Assembly (NCBI GenBank): GCA_003427395.1
Contig: BFEA01000168.1
Location: 1,871,937 to 1,905,858, forward strand
Reading direction: 5' to 3'
From: Chara braunii
Lineage: Eukaryota > Streptophyta > Charophyceae > Charales > Characeae
Length of the DNA stretch: 33,922 nt
In this document: one piece after another, positions 1 through 12,239 of the stretch
Layout of the letters: every line of letters starts with the position of its first letter
How positions within the stretch are numbered: the stretch's first letter is position 1
Program-made: the position numbers and the translations under genes
The notes under the pieces: generated by a model
What the model was told of the DNA's origin: nothing
What the model saw: only the letters and a program-made list of their open reading frames with translations
The model's database searches: none

Positions 1-110
1 GCAGCCTGCCTAAACAGGTGGTTTTCAGGGTCTTCGGACCTTTCACCACTTCAGGACCATTCAGGATTTTCAGACTGCCCAAAACTCTCACTTCAAAATT
101 TTCATTCCTG
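1..110 (-). repeat. Diverged copy of the hairpin/81-bp repeat family
   Basis: Read on the minus strand, this edge contains TCCTGAAGTGGTGAAAGGT, then ACCCTGAAAACC and CACCTGTTT. These are in the same order as in the 81-bp units at 27135-27659 (CCTGAAGTGGTGAAGGAT, ACCCTGAAACC, CACCTGTTT). On the plus strand, TTCACCACTTCAGGACCATTC also matches the right arm of the hairpin units near 26560. It is a dispersed relative of that family, cut by the window edge. Homology is by eye over about 80-110 bp. Confidence 0.55.
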
Positions 111-1646
111 AATTTTCAGCTACCCGACAACCGCTTGTGTATTTCCCACCAATCTTTTTTTTTTCACACAACCATTCATCATTTTGAAGTAGTAGTTCCT
201 TCCATCTCATTTGATTGAATATTTTAAAGATAGTAATAGAAGGTTAAAACCAAACGTTACTCATAATCAGTATGATAAGTGGTTTTTAAATTTTAGGGAT
301 GTATGGGTCCGAATCGAGATACGCACTTGTCTGTTCCTGTCCTCCAGAGATCCCATAATGACCTTGTTATTTGAAATATCTCTCATCATATTCCGAATTC
401 AATTTTCTGAGCTTACCCCCTTCGTAACGAAGGGTTTAGATATAAAATAAGGTTTTCACAATCAAAGGTTAAAATAACTTTTACAAAATAAAAAAAGAAT
501 AAATCAAAAAGTCGGTCTATGAGTGAAGACCTATAGTCATTCATCACAAATATTAACAAGATCATTAAAAACATGATTCTTTGTTGTATTCTTATTTAAT
601 ATATAATATAAACAGATGTCAATTCATTATAATACCTAAAAAAACGTGAAACTACAATACGGTGACCATAGACCCTCTAAGAAATAAAAAACTACGCATG
701 CAGTGGAGAGTTTACAGGTTTACATCAGGGTGATTCACATCGTCTTTTATTAGTTAAAGCAAATCTACTGATTAAGTCAAACTTTGTTGTATTATATGTC
801 ATTTGCATATGTCAATTTATTTTTCTGAATTCTTTCTAATTTTTTTTTTTGTCCTATATGAGTAGCGAGATCCTCATTACCTAACAACACCTTTTCTATC
901 CTTAAGGTCATACCTCATTACTTATTTCTTATTGTCATTTTTCTCATCACGACATCAATGTCGTTTTAATTAGCCTTTAATTTGGATAATATGTAACCCA
1001 AAATTCAACTAATTAATTATTTAGAATATTAGACTTATAACCCTAAAATGGACAGTGCAATGAAATAAATTCGGACCAAGGGTGATGCTTTCTCAATGAA
1101 TTCTCTAGTTTAAATTTATTTTATGATATGCAAACTTCCAACACGTTTGAACAAATATAGTTAGGATAATATAGTTAGTTTCTTATTAAGAGTTAATAAC
1201 ATTCTAAGATTTATTTTACTATAAAACACTACTAAGTTTTCGAGTTATGTGTTTAATAGACATTAGTAGTTGCAGCTACCCGTAATGGCAGCCGTTGCGA
1301 AACAATTATTCCAAACATTGCTGCGAAAAAACATTGGTTCCTCTTGCTAGAGAATATTTCTTGTCCGTGTATATGAAATACCATTAATAACCGCTATTGG
1401 AAAATCACAACACTAGTAGGGACTACACCATCTATTGTTGCCTTATATTTTCTTTACCATCAACAAACTGCATCTGCTAATCGCAACGAACAATTTTTAA
1501 AAGTACCACGAAATATTATCGTTTGCCAACATTAGATTGTTTCTAATAACAAAAGTGGACCGTTGCCATGTACAACAACCAAATGTTGTTGCATCAATAA
1601 ACCTTCTCAAAAAATAACACCAAATATTGTTATTTGCCAGCAGATG

Positions 1647-1649
<3 letters not shown>
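111..1649. other. AT-rich DNA without a supportable gene
   Basis: This stretch is strongly AT-rich. Its open frames are short (the longest, at 211-450, encodes 79 residues) with no recognisable motif. The last 350 bp contain loose repeats of a theme like AATATTGTT.TTTGCCA (near 1513, 1579 and 1622), which may be an old transposon remnant. No splice structure, RNA gene or terminal repeats could be supported. Confidence 0.5.
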
Positions 1650-1718
<69 letters not shown>

Positions 1719-1719
1719 N
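1650..1719. repeat. (CT)n microsatellite ending in a single N
   Basis: About 69 bp of uninterrupted CT dinucleotides end at one ambiguous base (1719). The LTR-derived segment begins immediately after it. In the two full LTRs the GA array lies about 1.5 kb further inside the LTR, so this CT run is not the LTR's own microsatellite in its normal place. A lone N at this boundary suggests a contig join. Confidence 0.9.
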
Positions 1720-3150
1720 TTGGGCCCAGCAAATACTTAAGCTGAGCTGGGCCTGTTCTTGTGGGGGTTCTCACTCGCGCACGAGACAGGCGCACGGTGG
1801 GAATAGGCACACCTGTTAGCCCGCAGAGGGCTAGCTCACGAAGGTCATGTGCACAAACAGGGACTTGGCACACAAACCAAGACGCTCAGGGTGAAACAAG
1901 AGAGAAGGAGAGAGGATAGGAGCGGGGGGAAGGAGACAGCTATCGAGGTGAGCCTGAGGCGCTGCTCACAAGTGCCACGTAGGTGAGCGCTAGCCACGCA
2001 CGAGGGGGCTTCGAGCTGGCCACGGGACGAACTGTTCATAGGGGTGCGGCATGACCTGGTTTCCGCCAAGGGCACCCGGACCAGGAACCGGGGGGGATTC
2101 ATGTACGTGAGCTCAAGCTCCAATGCGGGGACGCGCACAAGACGGGCGCACGAAGCTGGCACTCGGCTGCTGGCTCACTAGAGCACTTAAGACTTGGTTG
2201 GATCACGTACGGGGGACTCAGATATGCGGGCTGGCTCACTAGAGCACTGAAGACTTGGGTGGATCACGTATGGGGCACTCAGACATGCGGGCTGGCTCAC
2301 AACAAAGTGGGCTGGAGCTCGCGAGGGAGCGGGCGACTCTAGATTCGCTGAACCATCAACGTGCAGGAACAGAACAGGGGAGCTAGCACATGGAACGGGT
2401 GCACGGGCTGGCACATGAAGTGCGCTAGCTCCGAGATGCACAGGGAACGAGAGAGAAAGGGAGAGTCGGGCTGCTGCAGACGGGGGCGATCCGACATAGC
2501 ATCATCGTGGTCCCAACGGGTGTTGATGTGAGGTGATTTTTGCTTGGGGCTTCGGGTGACAAAGTGAAGAGATTGTATCGAGCACGGGTAAACGACGCAG
2601 GTGATGCCTCGTCATCTAATTAGTGACGCACGCGATCGGATTAACGAGATTCCTATTGTCCATACCTACCCTCTTGCGAAGTCACAACCAAGGGAAAGGG
2701 CTTTGAAGAATCGGCAGGAAAAAAGGTGCGAGCGCAAGCCAGACAGTGCGGGGAGGAAGGATCTGCTGCGCGAACGGAATGAGTTGCGCGTGAGAACGAA
2801 CCAAGCCGCGCGAGGAGAGCTGCCACGGGGGGGAAATGGTCGCCCGCAGGCAGATCGGATGATCTCCGGCAGGGAGAGCGAATGATCGCACGCGGGAAGA
2901 GCTGATGATCGCGCGCAGGGAGAGCAAATGATCACGCTCGGGAAGAGCTGATGATCGCGCACGGGGAGAGCGAATGATCGGGCGCAAAGAGAGCAGATGA
3001 TCGTGCACAGGGAGAGTGGATGATCGCATGTGGGGAGAGCGAATGATCGCGCGCGGGAGGAGCTGATGATCGCGCATGGGAAGGGCCAATGATCACGCGT
3101 GGGGAGAGCGAATAATCGCACGCAGGGAGAGCGGCTGATCACGCCCGGGC
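1720..3150 (+). repeat. LTR fragment, duplicate of 11101-12515
   Basis: Positions 1720-3134 match 11101-12515 base for base as far as I could read (constant offset 9381, about 1415 bp). They start in the middle of the LTR rather than at an LTR end. The last 15 bp (3135-3149) instead match 21261-21275 of the 3' LTR. The right edge is the adaptor palindrome at 3151 and the left edge a single N. The 3' LTR differs from the same stretch at many sites, so identity here points to a misassembled or re-used contig rather than an independent old insertion. A genuine recent duplication remains possible. Confidence 0.85.
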
Positions 3151-3188
3151 CTGTCTCTTATACACATCTAGATGTGTATAAGAGACAG
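3151..3188. other. Head-to-head Tn5/Nextera mosaic ends (library adaptor)
   Basis: CTGTCTCTTATACACATCT (3151-3169) is followed directly by its reverse complement AGATGTGTATAAGAGACAG (3170-3188), a perfect 38-bp palindrome. This 19-mer is the hyperactive Tn5 mosaic end used in Nextera libraries, and two joined ends are what a circularised mate-pair junction looks like. Translated in the plus frame it gives VSYTHLDVYKRQ, a peptide familiar from contaminated gene predictions. It is technical sequence, and the flanks should not be assumed contiguous in the genome. Confidence 0.97.
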
Positions 3189-3215
3189 CCTATGTACGGT
3201 GTCAAACGTTTTCTA

Positions 3216-3470
3216 GTCAGGCCACATCAGATAGTCAGAAAACGAAAAAGCTGTCACGCAGGGTTTTCATGTCAGGCCGCATCACATAGTCAGAAAACCA
3301 ACAAGCTGTCACGCAGGGTTTTCATGTCTTTTGCAATATATAAATACGTTAAGTAGAACAAATCTCTTCCTGTTGTGTGTATCCGACTTCGAGCGAGACC
3401 CTGCAATTGCGGTCTTCGCCGATCCCTGGTCTTAGGAATCTTTTATTTTAATTCGGAACAACACAGATTA
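3216..3470 (+). promoter_or_regulatory. LTR-like U3/R segment: 55-bp direct repeat plus TATA box
   Basis: Two copies of a 55-bp unit beginning GTCAGGCC and ending GGGTTTTCAT (about 3216-3270 and 3271-3325) are followed by TATATAAATA at 3337-3346. A T-rich leader runs to about 3470. Short U3 enhancer repeats upstream of a TATA box are typical of plant LTR promoters. The upstream part is cut by the adaptor junction, and no second LTR, primer site or coding region was found, so the assignment is tentative. Confidence 0.4.
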
Positions 3471-6400
3471 TGCAAACAATAATCATGAAGTTCCGGTGTG
3501 CCATGCATATACCCATTCTGTCAATTTACTAATTTTAACAACCTTGACAAGATCATCAAGAGGCATAACATCAAGCAAAGTCAACACCAAAACGAAGCAA
3601 GATTGACTTACTCGAGACATAGACAATGAATGAGGAAAAAGTGAGAAGTCATAATAATCTCAGAAAGTACATATGGATTGGCATGGCCAACACTCGTGAG
3701 GAGTCCTCACTCATCCCTCTAGAGTCTCGTCCTCTATCTCTCATTTGATCGTGCGTTTCTTGTGTCTTGAGCCATGTTCACGTGCTTCTTGAGATTGTGG
3801 TCTTTGGATGTAAAGTCACCGAAAGACTGCAAGTTCTGAACACTTTCATCCAAGGCCCATAATATGGAAGTCGACCATAACACAAAATTCCTCCCACACG
3901 GTGAGAGGATATGGTTGGGAGAAAATCCCCCGCCTAAGATGTCTAGACTCTGATGGCTAGGTCATTGCCTCATGATCAATCTCTTGAGATGAAATATATT
4001 TGTTGGCCAAATCAACCAAGTCACCTCAGCACAAACCGTCAGTGAGAGGGAAAGGTACTTAAGGTCTGGGATAGTCCGTGTAGAACTTGGGCCCAAAGCT
4101 TTGGACCAGTTTAACGCCACTCTCATCAAGCTCTCTCCCATTCCCCTCAAGGTACCTTACTGCCGAAACCCAAACCGGTCAAAAAACTCATGAGTTTCGT
4201 TACCCTTCTTCAAATAAATTCTCAAGTCGTAAATGATACCACTTGCAAACTCGGTGTGAACCACAAAAATTGGCAAATCCCTCTACCTGAAACACATTGC
4301 GCTTCATACCGATATTGGAAGGCATCTTTAGAAACAATCAGGTTGAGACTGGTCAGGACAGTTTCTTGGCCCGGGAATGAGGAGATGACACTCATGTGCA
4401 GAAAAAGATGTTGAAAGTGAACATTATAATTATGAAATCTGATTGAGGATGATCTGGTAGTATGCTGGTTGAGTGACACTGATGTTAGTATTGTTTTGGT
4501 CAACTTTAGCCAATCACAACTTACAATTTCTTGGAGGATGTGAAAGTGTACGATATCCGTTTACTGATCTATGGGTTACTGATTGTCGGACACTAGAAAA
4601 AAACAAGTATGGGTGAAGAGTACTGCTCGTTAGGTACCTGGCTAGTGTGGCCCCTGAGAGAGGAAAGGAGCACTCCACTTCACTTGAGTTTGGCCCTGTT
4701 CTGTTCAACTGTTTCCAGCGACGAGCCGGTGCTGTGCAACTTGCCATTGTAATCATAAAAATAGAATACGTATTCGATATACTTCTTTTCGCTGGCCATC
4801 CGAACTGCACGTTCCCTCTAAGCTTGCTTAAGAAGATCCATGTCCTGACAAACCTCCTCTTCCCATCCCTCCTTCATGTCCCTGTTAGATCTTAACTTTA
4901 CCACTAGGACCTCTTGATCTTTCATGCTTCCTTCCCTTTCTCTACTCACCAATCTACCGAGAGCAAAGAAGGTAGGGAGGTGGTTAATGACCTCGGCATG
5001 ACTTCATGGAACGAGGATGGGTGTCCATCTTCAATGAACCCCCAGAATGTTCACGACCAACCACTGGGTTTCAACTGATAAACAGTTCCTGGGCGCCGAT
5101 CCCAATGACGAGGTGTTCATAGACTGTCAACCCATGCTATTACTGTTTGGATACCGCTGATCTGTCTGACGATTAGGGAATGACCGGGTGACGATTAACA
5201 CCGACTGTTGTTTTCACTGATGAAGTCCTATAACTGACCGCTCTTGCTGAACTGTTTGGCTGCAATTGGTCTTGTCTGATGACAAGAGAATTGAATGATA
5301 ATGGACTCTGCATGAGGTCGCTGATAATGTCTCTGAAGTTAGACAACTTGTCGTATGCTATTTTCCACCCCTACCTCTTGAGTGATGTCTGTTCCCCTCT
5401 TGTCGTGCCATGCATGCCACTCTCGCAAGATTTTTTTTCCTCTTCTCTCTGCTCTCTTTTGAGTCGGTTCAATTAGTCTTAAGACACTGAGTACAAGGAC
5501 TTGGTCCTAACAATTCCTCTGGATGTCTACCCTACTTATCTTATGAGCCCGAATGACTAGACTGATCTCAGGAGTCAGCATAATTCACTGTTGACCATAT
5601 ACAACCCTTCTGGCTTAGTCAATGGTTTTTATACACAAGCACGTGTTGTGCAACTTCCCGTTTATTTTCGTGAAGGTAAGAGATGTATTCTACAAAATTT
5701 TGATATTTTATCAACTCAATTGTTTCCTTGTCTCTCATTTGCCTCATGCATGATACGATGTCCACAACAACTTTATCTTCCGATTTTCCAACTTTCTCAT
5801 GATAAAAGATATAAGTCATTACTAGGGTATCTTTGTTGTGTTTGGCCCCCTCCCTTTTCGTTTTCTCTGGCACACTTCCAATCAGTTTGCTGAAGGCGGG
5901 TGTATAGGCTCCGTCTACCTACTGTACTGGAAATAACGGATCATGGCTTCCGTTGAAGAAGAACACCGAGAGGGGTACTGCTAACAACCTACCCTTATTG
6001 ATGCGTAGTGTTAATGAGTCCGATCCCCATTCAAATACCCAGTTAAAGTCTGGGTACAGGATGGAGTATTGTGAGCACTGCTCGAGAGGCTGAATGGAGC
6101 CGATATCAACACAATATACACATCATGCGCAAAGCACCTTTCCAGAAGTATTCACATGGGATTCATAGTGAAACAGACTGTTCACAGTGAGTGGAGAGTC
6201 CTGCTAGATATGACCCCAACCCACAAGCAGCTTACGGCAAGCTTGTCTCAGATCAAGCGCTCACTGTTGCCCCAGTAACTCAGAGTATAACTTAGACTCA
6301 ATCCCAATCCACAAAGGGGGAAAATAGGATAACGATTAAAAGTCGTTTAAAAGATTGTATAGTAGGCAGACAAATAAATAAAATAAGATAATCAATTGCG

Positions 6401-9019
6401 GGACTGAGGCGTTAAGAGACTACTTTTATAATCATTCTGAGTTTAAGATTTTAATAAGACCATGATCATCTAAGCTAACACAAATTGTAAGCGAACACAG
6501 TCTTTTCTCCACTCTCTAGACAATGGGCGTAGTCAACTATACACCAGTCCGTCCCCCCTTTGGATGGTGACAGAGACACATTCAGCTCGAATAATGCACT
6601 AGATTTAGGCAGAGGTGGTGACCTTCATCTGAATACTAGACAGTGCTACTCGTGGTGATCCCCTCTTTAGTTGGGCAAAAGGAAGGTCTCAATCAGAATC
6701 TACCCGTTATGTTATGAGTTATCTTTCTTTTAGTTTCAGTACAGTCACTAATCGCCTTCAAGTAAAAACTTCGCCAAAATATATGCAATCATTTTTATGA
6801 TTGAGTTTCTTTTACGCATCACGCCCCCGTTGTCCCACTTAATTTTACAAATTTTGAGTTACCAGGCTAAAAAAAATCACTCGCATCGCTTGTGTTCCGT
6901 AGTCTCACAATGCGTTGGTAAAAGAGACAAGTGTCGTTTACACTGATTGGCCGACTTGAGCTGAACAAGGCGGACCCTGCTTAGTCAGGAACCGCCAACT
7001 CAGCCCGTTTGAACAAAAGTATATCAATTAACCTCGGACCTTTATCTCCAGCAAGATAATTTTTAAAGTTGTCGGGGAAACGTAATCGGGATAGACGAAG
7101 GATGATGGTCATGTCAGGTAAAGCAAGACCTTATCTGTCAGATTACACAGTTTCACGTTTAAGCCAACATATATGCACACCTCTCTTTCTGTCCAAACAA
7201 ACGTTGAGCGAATCGCACTCGCTCAAACATTCTCCCGGTATGTTTCACTCACGACATTAAAACAAATATTACCCCAGATTCTAAGTACCCCACGCATGAA
7301 ACCAGCCGTAAGAGTAAAGTGATTCACCAGATCTACTACAGTCAAAGCGACACGATTTGTTTCTACTTATCGATTTACTCGCCTCCATGACTAAGAGACT
7401 GAACTCAAAGGGGTGCTCCTTTGATTGTTGGACGTACGACAAGATAAGGACCTCGAACAGAACAATAACCTTCGGCTGTCTAATCTGACCACAGATGCTC
7501 GCAATGATTCCGCTTGACTCAGATTACCCCGTTTGATTAGTGGATCTCCCTACGAGATGATAGGTGTTACACCCCTATACATGCAGATAACAATTCCTCA
7601 GTCACACGCTGACTCACACATTTCATCTTCTTGAGTTTAAAGAAACAGAGATAGTCGAAGGATGGGGATAACCAACCTCAGTCCCTGAGTTCGAGAAATC
7701 ATTCATCAGAAAATGCCCTAGCAAACTCTTCTCAGTTAAAGTTTCATACAAGCAATTCGGCCAATCAACAACCTTATCGGACTCTCTCAAACTCTCATTG
7801 CTTGCACCCCTCACTGGCAATTATACTAACGTCTCCGATATAGATCCTTTTCTTAAGCAGCCTGAAAGGGACGATTGCCAAAGTGATTGCACTGGTGAGC
7901 AATCACTCATCAACTGGCCAAGGGCATGACCTTCGTAGCTCGCACGGGGTATTAGTCACTTGTAACGAGTGGGGCAGTGGCGCAATTGTTAGTAGCATGA
8001 AGGGCGAGTGTACCAGACTTCTACTGCTCATGATCTTCAGCACGAACAACCCCTGAAGATTATTCAAATGACGAGGACTAAGTCAATGTCACATTCGCAT
8101 GCAAGCTTTCTAAGAGGTTCGGTTCTTCTCTCATTTGAGCCACTTCCTCATGAAGTGATAGACCACTCGGACCTTGTAAATCGTTTGCCCATATTATTAG
8201 TATAAAGAGTTAACCCAAAGGGATGACGTCAACCCAAAATCGCCCTCACGTAATGCGTCCATCAGCTGCGGTCCGAGAGTCACCCTTAGGTTGGTAAGCC
8301 CTGATCCGGTTCCCAACTGCGAGAGCACAAGATGATCGAGGAGAGCTCTTGCCCAAAAAGCAGACTGCAGCTCTAGAATAACTCCAACTGCATGCACACC
8401 CTCTCCTTTCCTAAACCCCTCGCATAGGCGATCAGGGTAACAGTCGTTGCTCGCACGCTACTTCACCACCCACTCTCACGTTTCCGCGGGCCGTGGACAT
8501 CAGAGAGCCTCTGTTCCTCCATCGTCACTTCGTCGGCTATCTTCACTCTCATCACGATTAATACTTCGCATCTCACGAGCGAAACCCAAGGAAAGGTTGG
8601 CGCCAATCCCTTTCTCGTACCGCCTTGGCCAGCACAAGATTATTGGTGAATGCAACACCAAGGGATGAACAAAGAAGAGTGACGTTAACTCAATGGAGGG
8701 TGCACCCCTACAGTCCATCCCCAGGAAGTTGCCAACAACCAGAGCAGACTTCCCTCTCGTGTGAATGCTCACGTTGACCCATGCACGTCATCAGCGCGGA
8801 TGGTCAGATCTCTCTCCCTCTCGCCGTCCAAAATGATCTCACTGACTTCTTCACAAGTCATTGGCCTCCCTGGCAGGTGATGACGTCAACAACTTAGAGT
8901 TCGTAATCTGGGCGTACCTTCAATACCTACGTATCAGCGTTGGTATTCCCAGTCCGTAGTACTCCCTCACACTCTCGTGTGTCCTTGATAGCCGAACCCC
9001 ACTCTTGACCGCAACTGTC
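3471..9019. other. 5.5 kb with no supportable gene
   Basis: Only scattered open frames under about 100 residues occur, on both strands, and none shows a motif I recognise. Examples are 4222-4503 minus, 4514-4810 minus, 5591-5893 plus and 8500-8772 minus. The base composition is balanced, and the pattern of many short interrupted frames fits decayed transposon sequence. No LTR ends, terminal inverted repeats, tandem arrays or RNA genes were found. The part just below 9020 lies downstream of the X coding region and might belong to X, but the other copy offers no convincing match there. Confidence 0.4.
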
Positions 9020-9511
9020 TTAGTTATCTCCGTCGCGCTGTCGTCGTGAGTTGGCCTCCAGGCCTTCTTCCACCGACTCGGCAGATGAGTGATCCTGCTT
9101 CCACCGCTCCCGTCCGAGCCAGGACTCAGCCTCTGCGTCCAGGTCGTTGGCGTCGCTCTCGACCCTCAAGTCGTGGTCCAGACGCTCCTGTTCACGCTCA
9201 TCCATCCCAGTCAAAGTCTCTACCTATCGGTAAGCGATGGTCACTTTCAATTTTTATGTAACCCTGTTTTTCCTATTCCTTCTCTTGGCCCTGCGCTTGG
9301 CCTCAGTAATCGCTGCTCGTAATCCATAATCCACCCTCATTTGCTCCTCTTTAGTCCCTTCCACGTTTACCTTCAGTCTCGCCTTAAGGTTAAAGCGACT
9401 GTAATCCAAGATGGTCGTTACCGTAGGACCGTCCTCTGCTACCCGTTCCCACCTCCAGATATACTGGAGGTATCTCAATTTGTAAACATGCAGTCCATCA
9501 CGACCAGCCAT
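9020..9511 (-). pseudogene. Unknown X-element protein, copy 1, two nonsense codons
   Basis: Read from the ATG at 9511, this frame begins MAGRDGLHVYKLRYLQYIW and would encode 163 residues. It is interrupted by TAA just after KNRVT (9254-9256) and by TAG shortly after that, with no frameshift. The frame matches 28027-28517 along its whole length at roughly half identity by eye, and the two end at the same stop position. Visible features are an aromatic, basic N-terminus, a conserved GPTVTTILDYS block, a lysine/arginine-rich middle (KRRAKRR) and an acidic C-terminal third ending in ANSRRQRDGDN. I recognise no domain. Its place in a repeat beginning TGTCGGA suggests a gag-like or accessory retroelement protein, but that is inference. 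The start is chosen because copy 2 has an ATG at the same place. Confidence 0.65.
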
Positions 9512-9879
9512 AGTCACCTTTTTCCTCAAAAGCAACACTTAACGGCGACAGTAGGCACTCTCTCTCAACTATCCTGTGCGAGCACACCTACCCCCGTGCC
9601 ACTAAAGTCCAGATGATTGTCGTCCGTGTGCCCTTCGCCTACCACTTCGACTTATAGGGTGAGCGTAGCGTTAGGCTTTAGCTTACTTTCATACACACTT
9701 CCACCTCCCTTTTTAATACTGAGGAAGAACCGTGGTCTCTGTGTACTAAAGGAGGGAACGAAAATTAATAGCAATTTAATAATATTTAATTTACCATCAA
9801 CAAAATTAAAAGAGTTAGAAGGCAGGGCAGATACGAACGCAACCCTATGGTCTACAATCTCTATCGCTCCAACTTGATC

Positions 9880-10086
9880 TGAAAAGACCAATAGGTCTGG
9901 CGCGCCACGGTCCCATAACGGGATACCGACGGGCACCCTCTCCCCTTCAAGACACGCCGCCAGACTACCCCTAACGGGTACCCATGTTCGATGGCAAGGA
10001 GGGAGCTTACGACTTTCCAAGGGAGGTGAGATGTCTCCTAGCAAAGTTGTTGCGGGTTGCCCCTCTTTTGAGGTCCCGCTATGCAT
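9880..10086 (-). other. Conserved leader segment of X copy 1 (PPCHRTWVP...VGIPLWD)
   Basis: On the minus strand this block translates to GQPATTLLGDISPP, then PPCHRTWVPVRG and VPVGIPLWD. The same order occurs at 25298-25490 plus (GAPAASSVGDSSPH, PPCHRTWVPIQD, VPVGIPLWD). The frame stays open in both copies over about 60 codons. It may be part of a coding region or simply LTR/leader DNA with an open frame. No domain is recognised. Confidence 0.45.
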
Positions 10087-12239
10087 TGCTTAGTCGGTCA
10101 CTTTGTCGAGCGGCCCAAGCCTTACGTCGCCCTTTACTTCCTTTAAAAGGTTTACAGTTGAGATCCGGATTTCACACAGTGGCCTGTTCCGACTGCTTTT
10201 GCCCTGCGATCCGAGGTCACGAAAAACAATTGGCGAAAGGCTCTTGGACGACATGGGAAAACCAGACTCGGACGAGACTGAGGCAAAACGCGGACCAATG
10301 GAGGTGATTTTTCCGAGGGTTGATGATTGCCGGACAAATTATTAATTCAATAAAAATAGAGAATTTAAACACAGAACGACGGTGTGCTGGTTGGGTGGCC
10401 GAACTTGCGGCAGCCGATGGATTATAGTTGTCGGATGACGGTGTTTCAGGACTTGCGTCGGATATTCCGTCGGGACGAGACGAGTTACCAAGCGCTACTG
10501 CAAGAACATGATTTTTGAGAGAGGTCTCGAAGGACAGCGGTCGACCGTTGATACAGAGCGCCGACGGTGGGGACGCATAAAAAACATGTGAACAAGGAAA
10601 ATACATTAAATTGGGTGGTGCTTTCGAATTGGCGCAGGAACATCTTTAATGGAAGGGGCCGAAAACTGGCCCATGAACGGTGAAGGAGCGATACCGCGAG
10701 TACCGTGACACCGGATTGTTCGTTTTTCGTGCAGGGTCGAGAGCCTACGACGAGTTGACTGTGGGCGCCGAGTCGTTTGATGAACTGTTGGGGATTTTTA
10801 AATCGGGACACTAAATTCAGTCCCGGGGGGGGGTGAAGGTCCGGCACCAAAAGGCTGCAGTTTTCGCTCGCGGCTACTCGGGAGTGGAGCAGGTCAGACA
10901 TTTGGTTCGGGCAGAGGCTTGGTACTAGGGCGCTGCAAATCCCTGGTACCCGACAAAAGGCCCACTTGGCACTCCTTATGTCCTTTCGGGGCCCAAACAG
11001 GCCCGAAACTAGGTTGGGGGGGGAGGCCTGGTACTGGGGCGCTGCAATTCTCTCGGCAGTGCGCCATTCTCGGGTACCGGTGGGCTGGAGACTGCTGTTG
11101 TTGGGCCCAGCAAATACTTAAGCTGAGCTGGGCCTGTTCTTGTGGGGGTTCTCACTCGCGCACGAGACAGGCGCACGGTGGGAATAGGCACACCTGTTAG
11201 CCCGCAGAGGGCTAGCTCACGAAGGTCATGTGCACAAACAGGGACTTGGCACACAAACCAAGACGCTCAGGGTGAAACAAGAGAGAAGGAGAGAGGATAG
11301 GAGCGGGGGGAAGGAGACAGCTATCGAGGTGAGCCTGAGGCGCTGCTCACAAGTGCCACGTAGGTGAGCGCTAGCCACGCACGAGGGGGCTTCGAGCTGG
11401 CCACGGGACGAACTGTTCATAGGGGTGCGGCATGACCTGGTTTCCGCCAAGGGCACCCGGACCAGGAACCGGGGGGGATTCATGTACGTGAGCTCAAGCT
11501 CCAATGCGGGGACGCGCACAAGACGGGCGCACGAAGCTGGCACTCGGCTGCTGGCTCACTAGAGCACTTAAGACTTGGTTGGATCACGTACGGGGGACTC
11601 AGATATGCGGGCTGGCTCACTAGAGCACTGAAGACTTGGGTGGATCACGTATGGGGCACTCAGACATGCGGGCTGGCTCACAACAAAGTGGGCTGGAGCT
11701 CGCGAGGGAGCGGGCGACTCTAGATTCGCTGAACCATCAACGTGCAGGAACAGAACAGGGGAGCTAGCACATGGAACGGGTGCACGGGCTGGCACATGAA
11801 GTGCGCTAGCTCCGAGATGCACAGGGAACGAGAGAGAAAGGGAGAGTCGGGCTGCTGCAGACGGGGGCGATCCGACATAGCATCATCGTGGTCCCAACGG
11901 GTGTTGATGTGAGGTGATTTTTGCTTGGGGCTTCGGGTGACAAAGTGAAGAGATTGTATCGAGCACGGGTAAACGACGCAGGTGATGCCTCGTCATCTAA
12001 TTAGTGACGCACGCGATCGGATTAACGAGATTCCTATTGTCCATACCTACCCTCTTGCGAAGTCACAACCAAGGGAAAGGGCTTTGAAGAATCGGCAGGA
12101 AAAAAGGTGCGAGCGCAAGCCAGACAGTGCGGGGAGGAAGGATCTGCTGCGCGAACGGAATGAGTTGCGCGTGAGAACGAACCAAGCCGCGCGAGGAGAG
12201 CTGCCACGGGGGGGAAATGGTCGCCCGCAGGCAGATCGG

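Larger units (their letters stand above)
9020..10103 (-). mobile_element. X element copy 1, inner part (left of the nested insertion)
   Basis: This is the coding-side portion of X copy 1. It continues past the 13.3-kb element at 23430-24024: the plus sequence 9880-10103 joined to 23430-24024 runs parallel to the reverse complement of about 25490-24656. A conserved stretch at about 9880-10086 (minus) reads PPCHRTWVP...VPVGIPLWD and is matched at 25298-25490 plus. The interval between that stretch and the ATG (9512-9880) has no clear counterpart in copy 2, where an insertion intervenes. Confidence 0.6.

Noticed and set aside
3099-3356. 85-codon plus frame crossing the adaptor
   Set aside because: It includes translated mosaic-end sequence (VSYTHLDVYKRQ) and joins unrelated flanks, so it is not a gene.
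3962-4503. Minus-strand frames (3962-4150 and 4222-4503) as a retroelement protein
   Set aside because: The frames are short, in different phases, and show no RT, integrase, protease or gag motif. Left as unassigned DNA.
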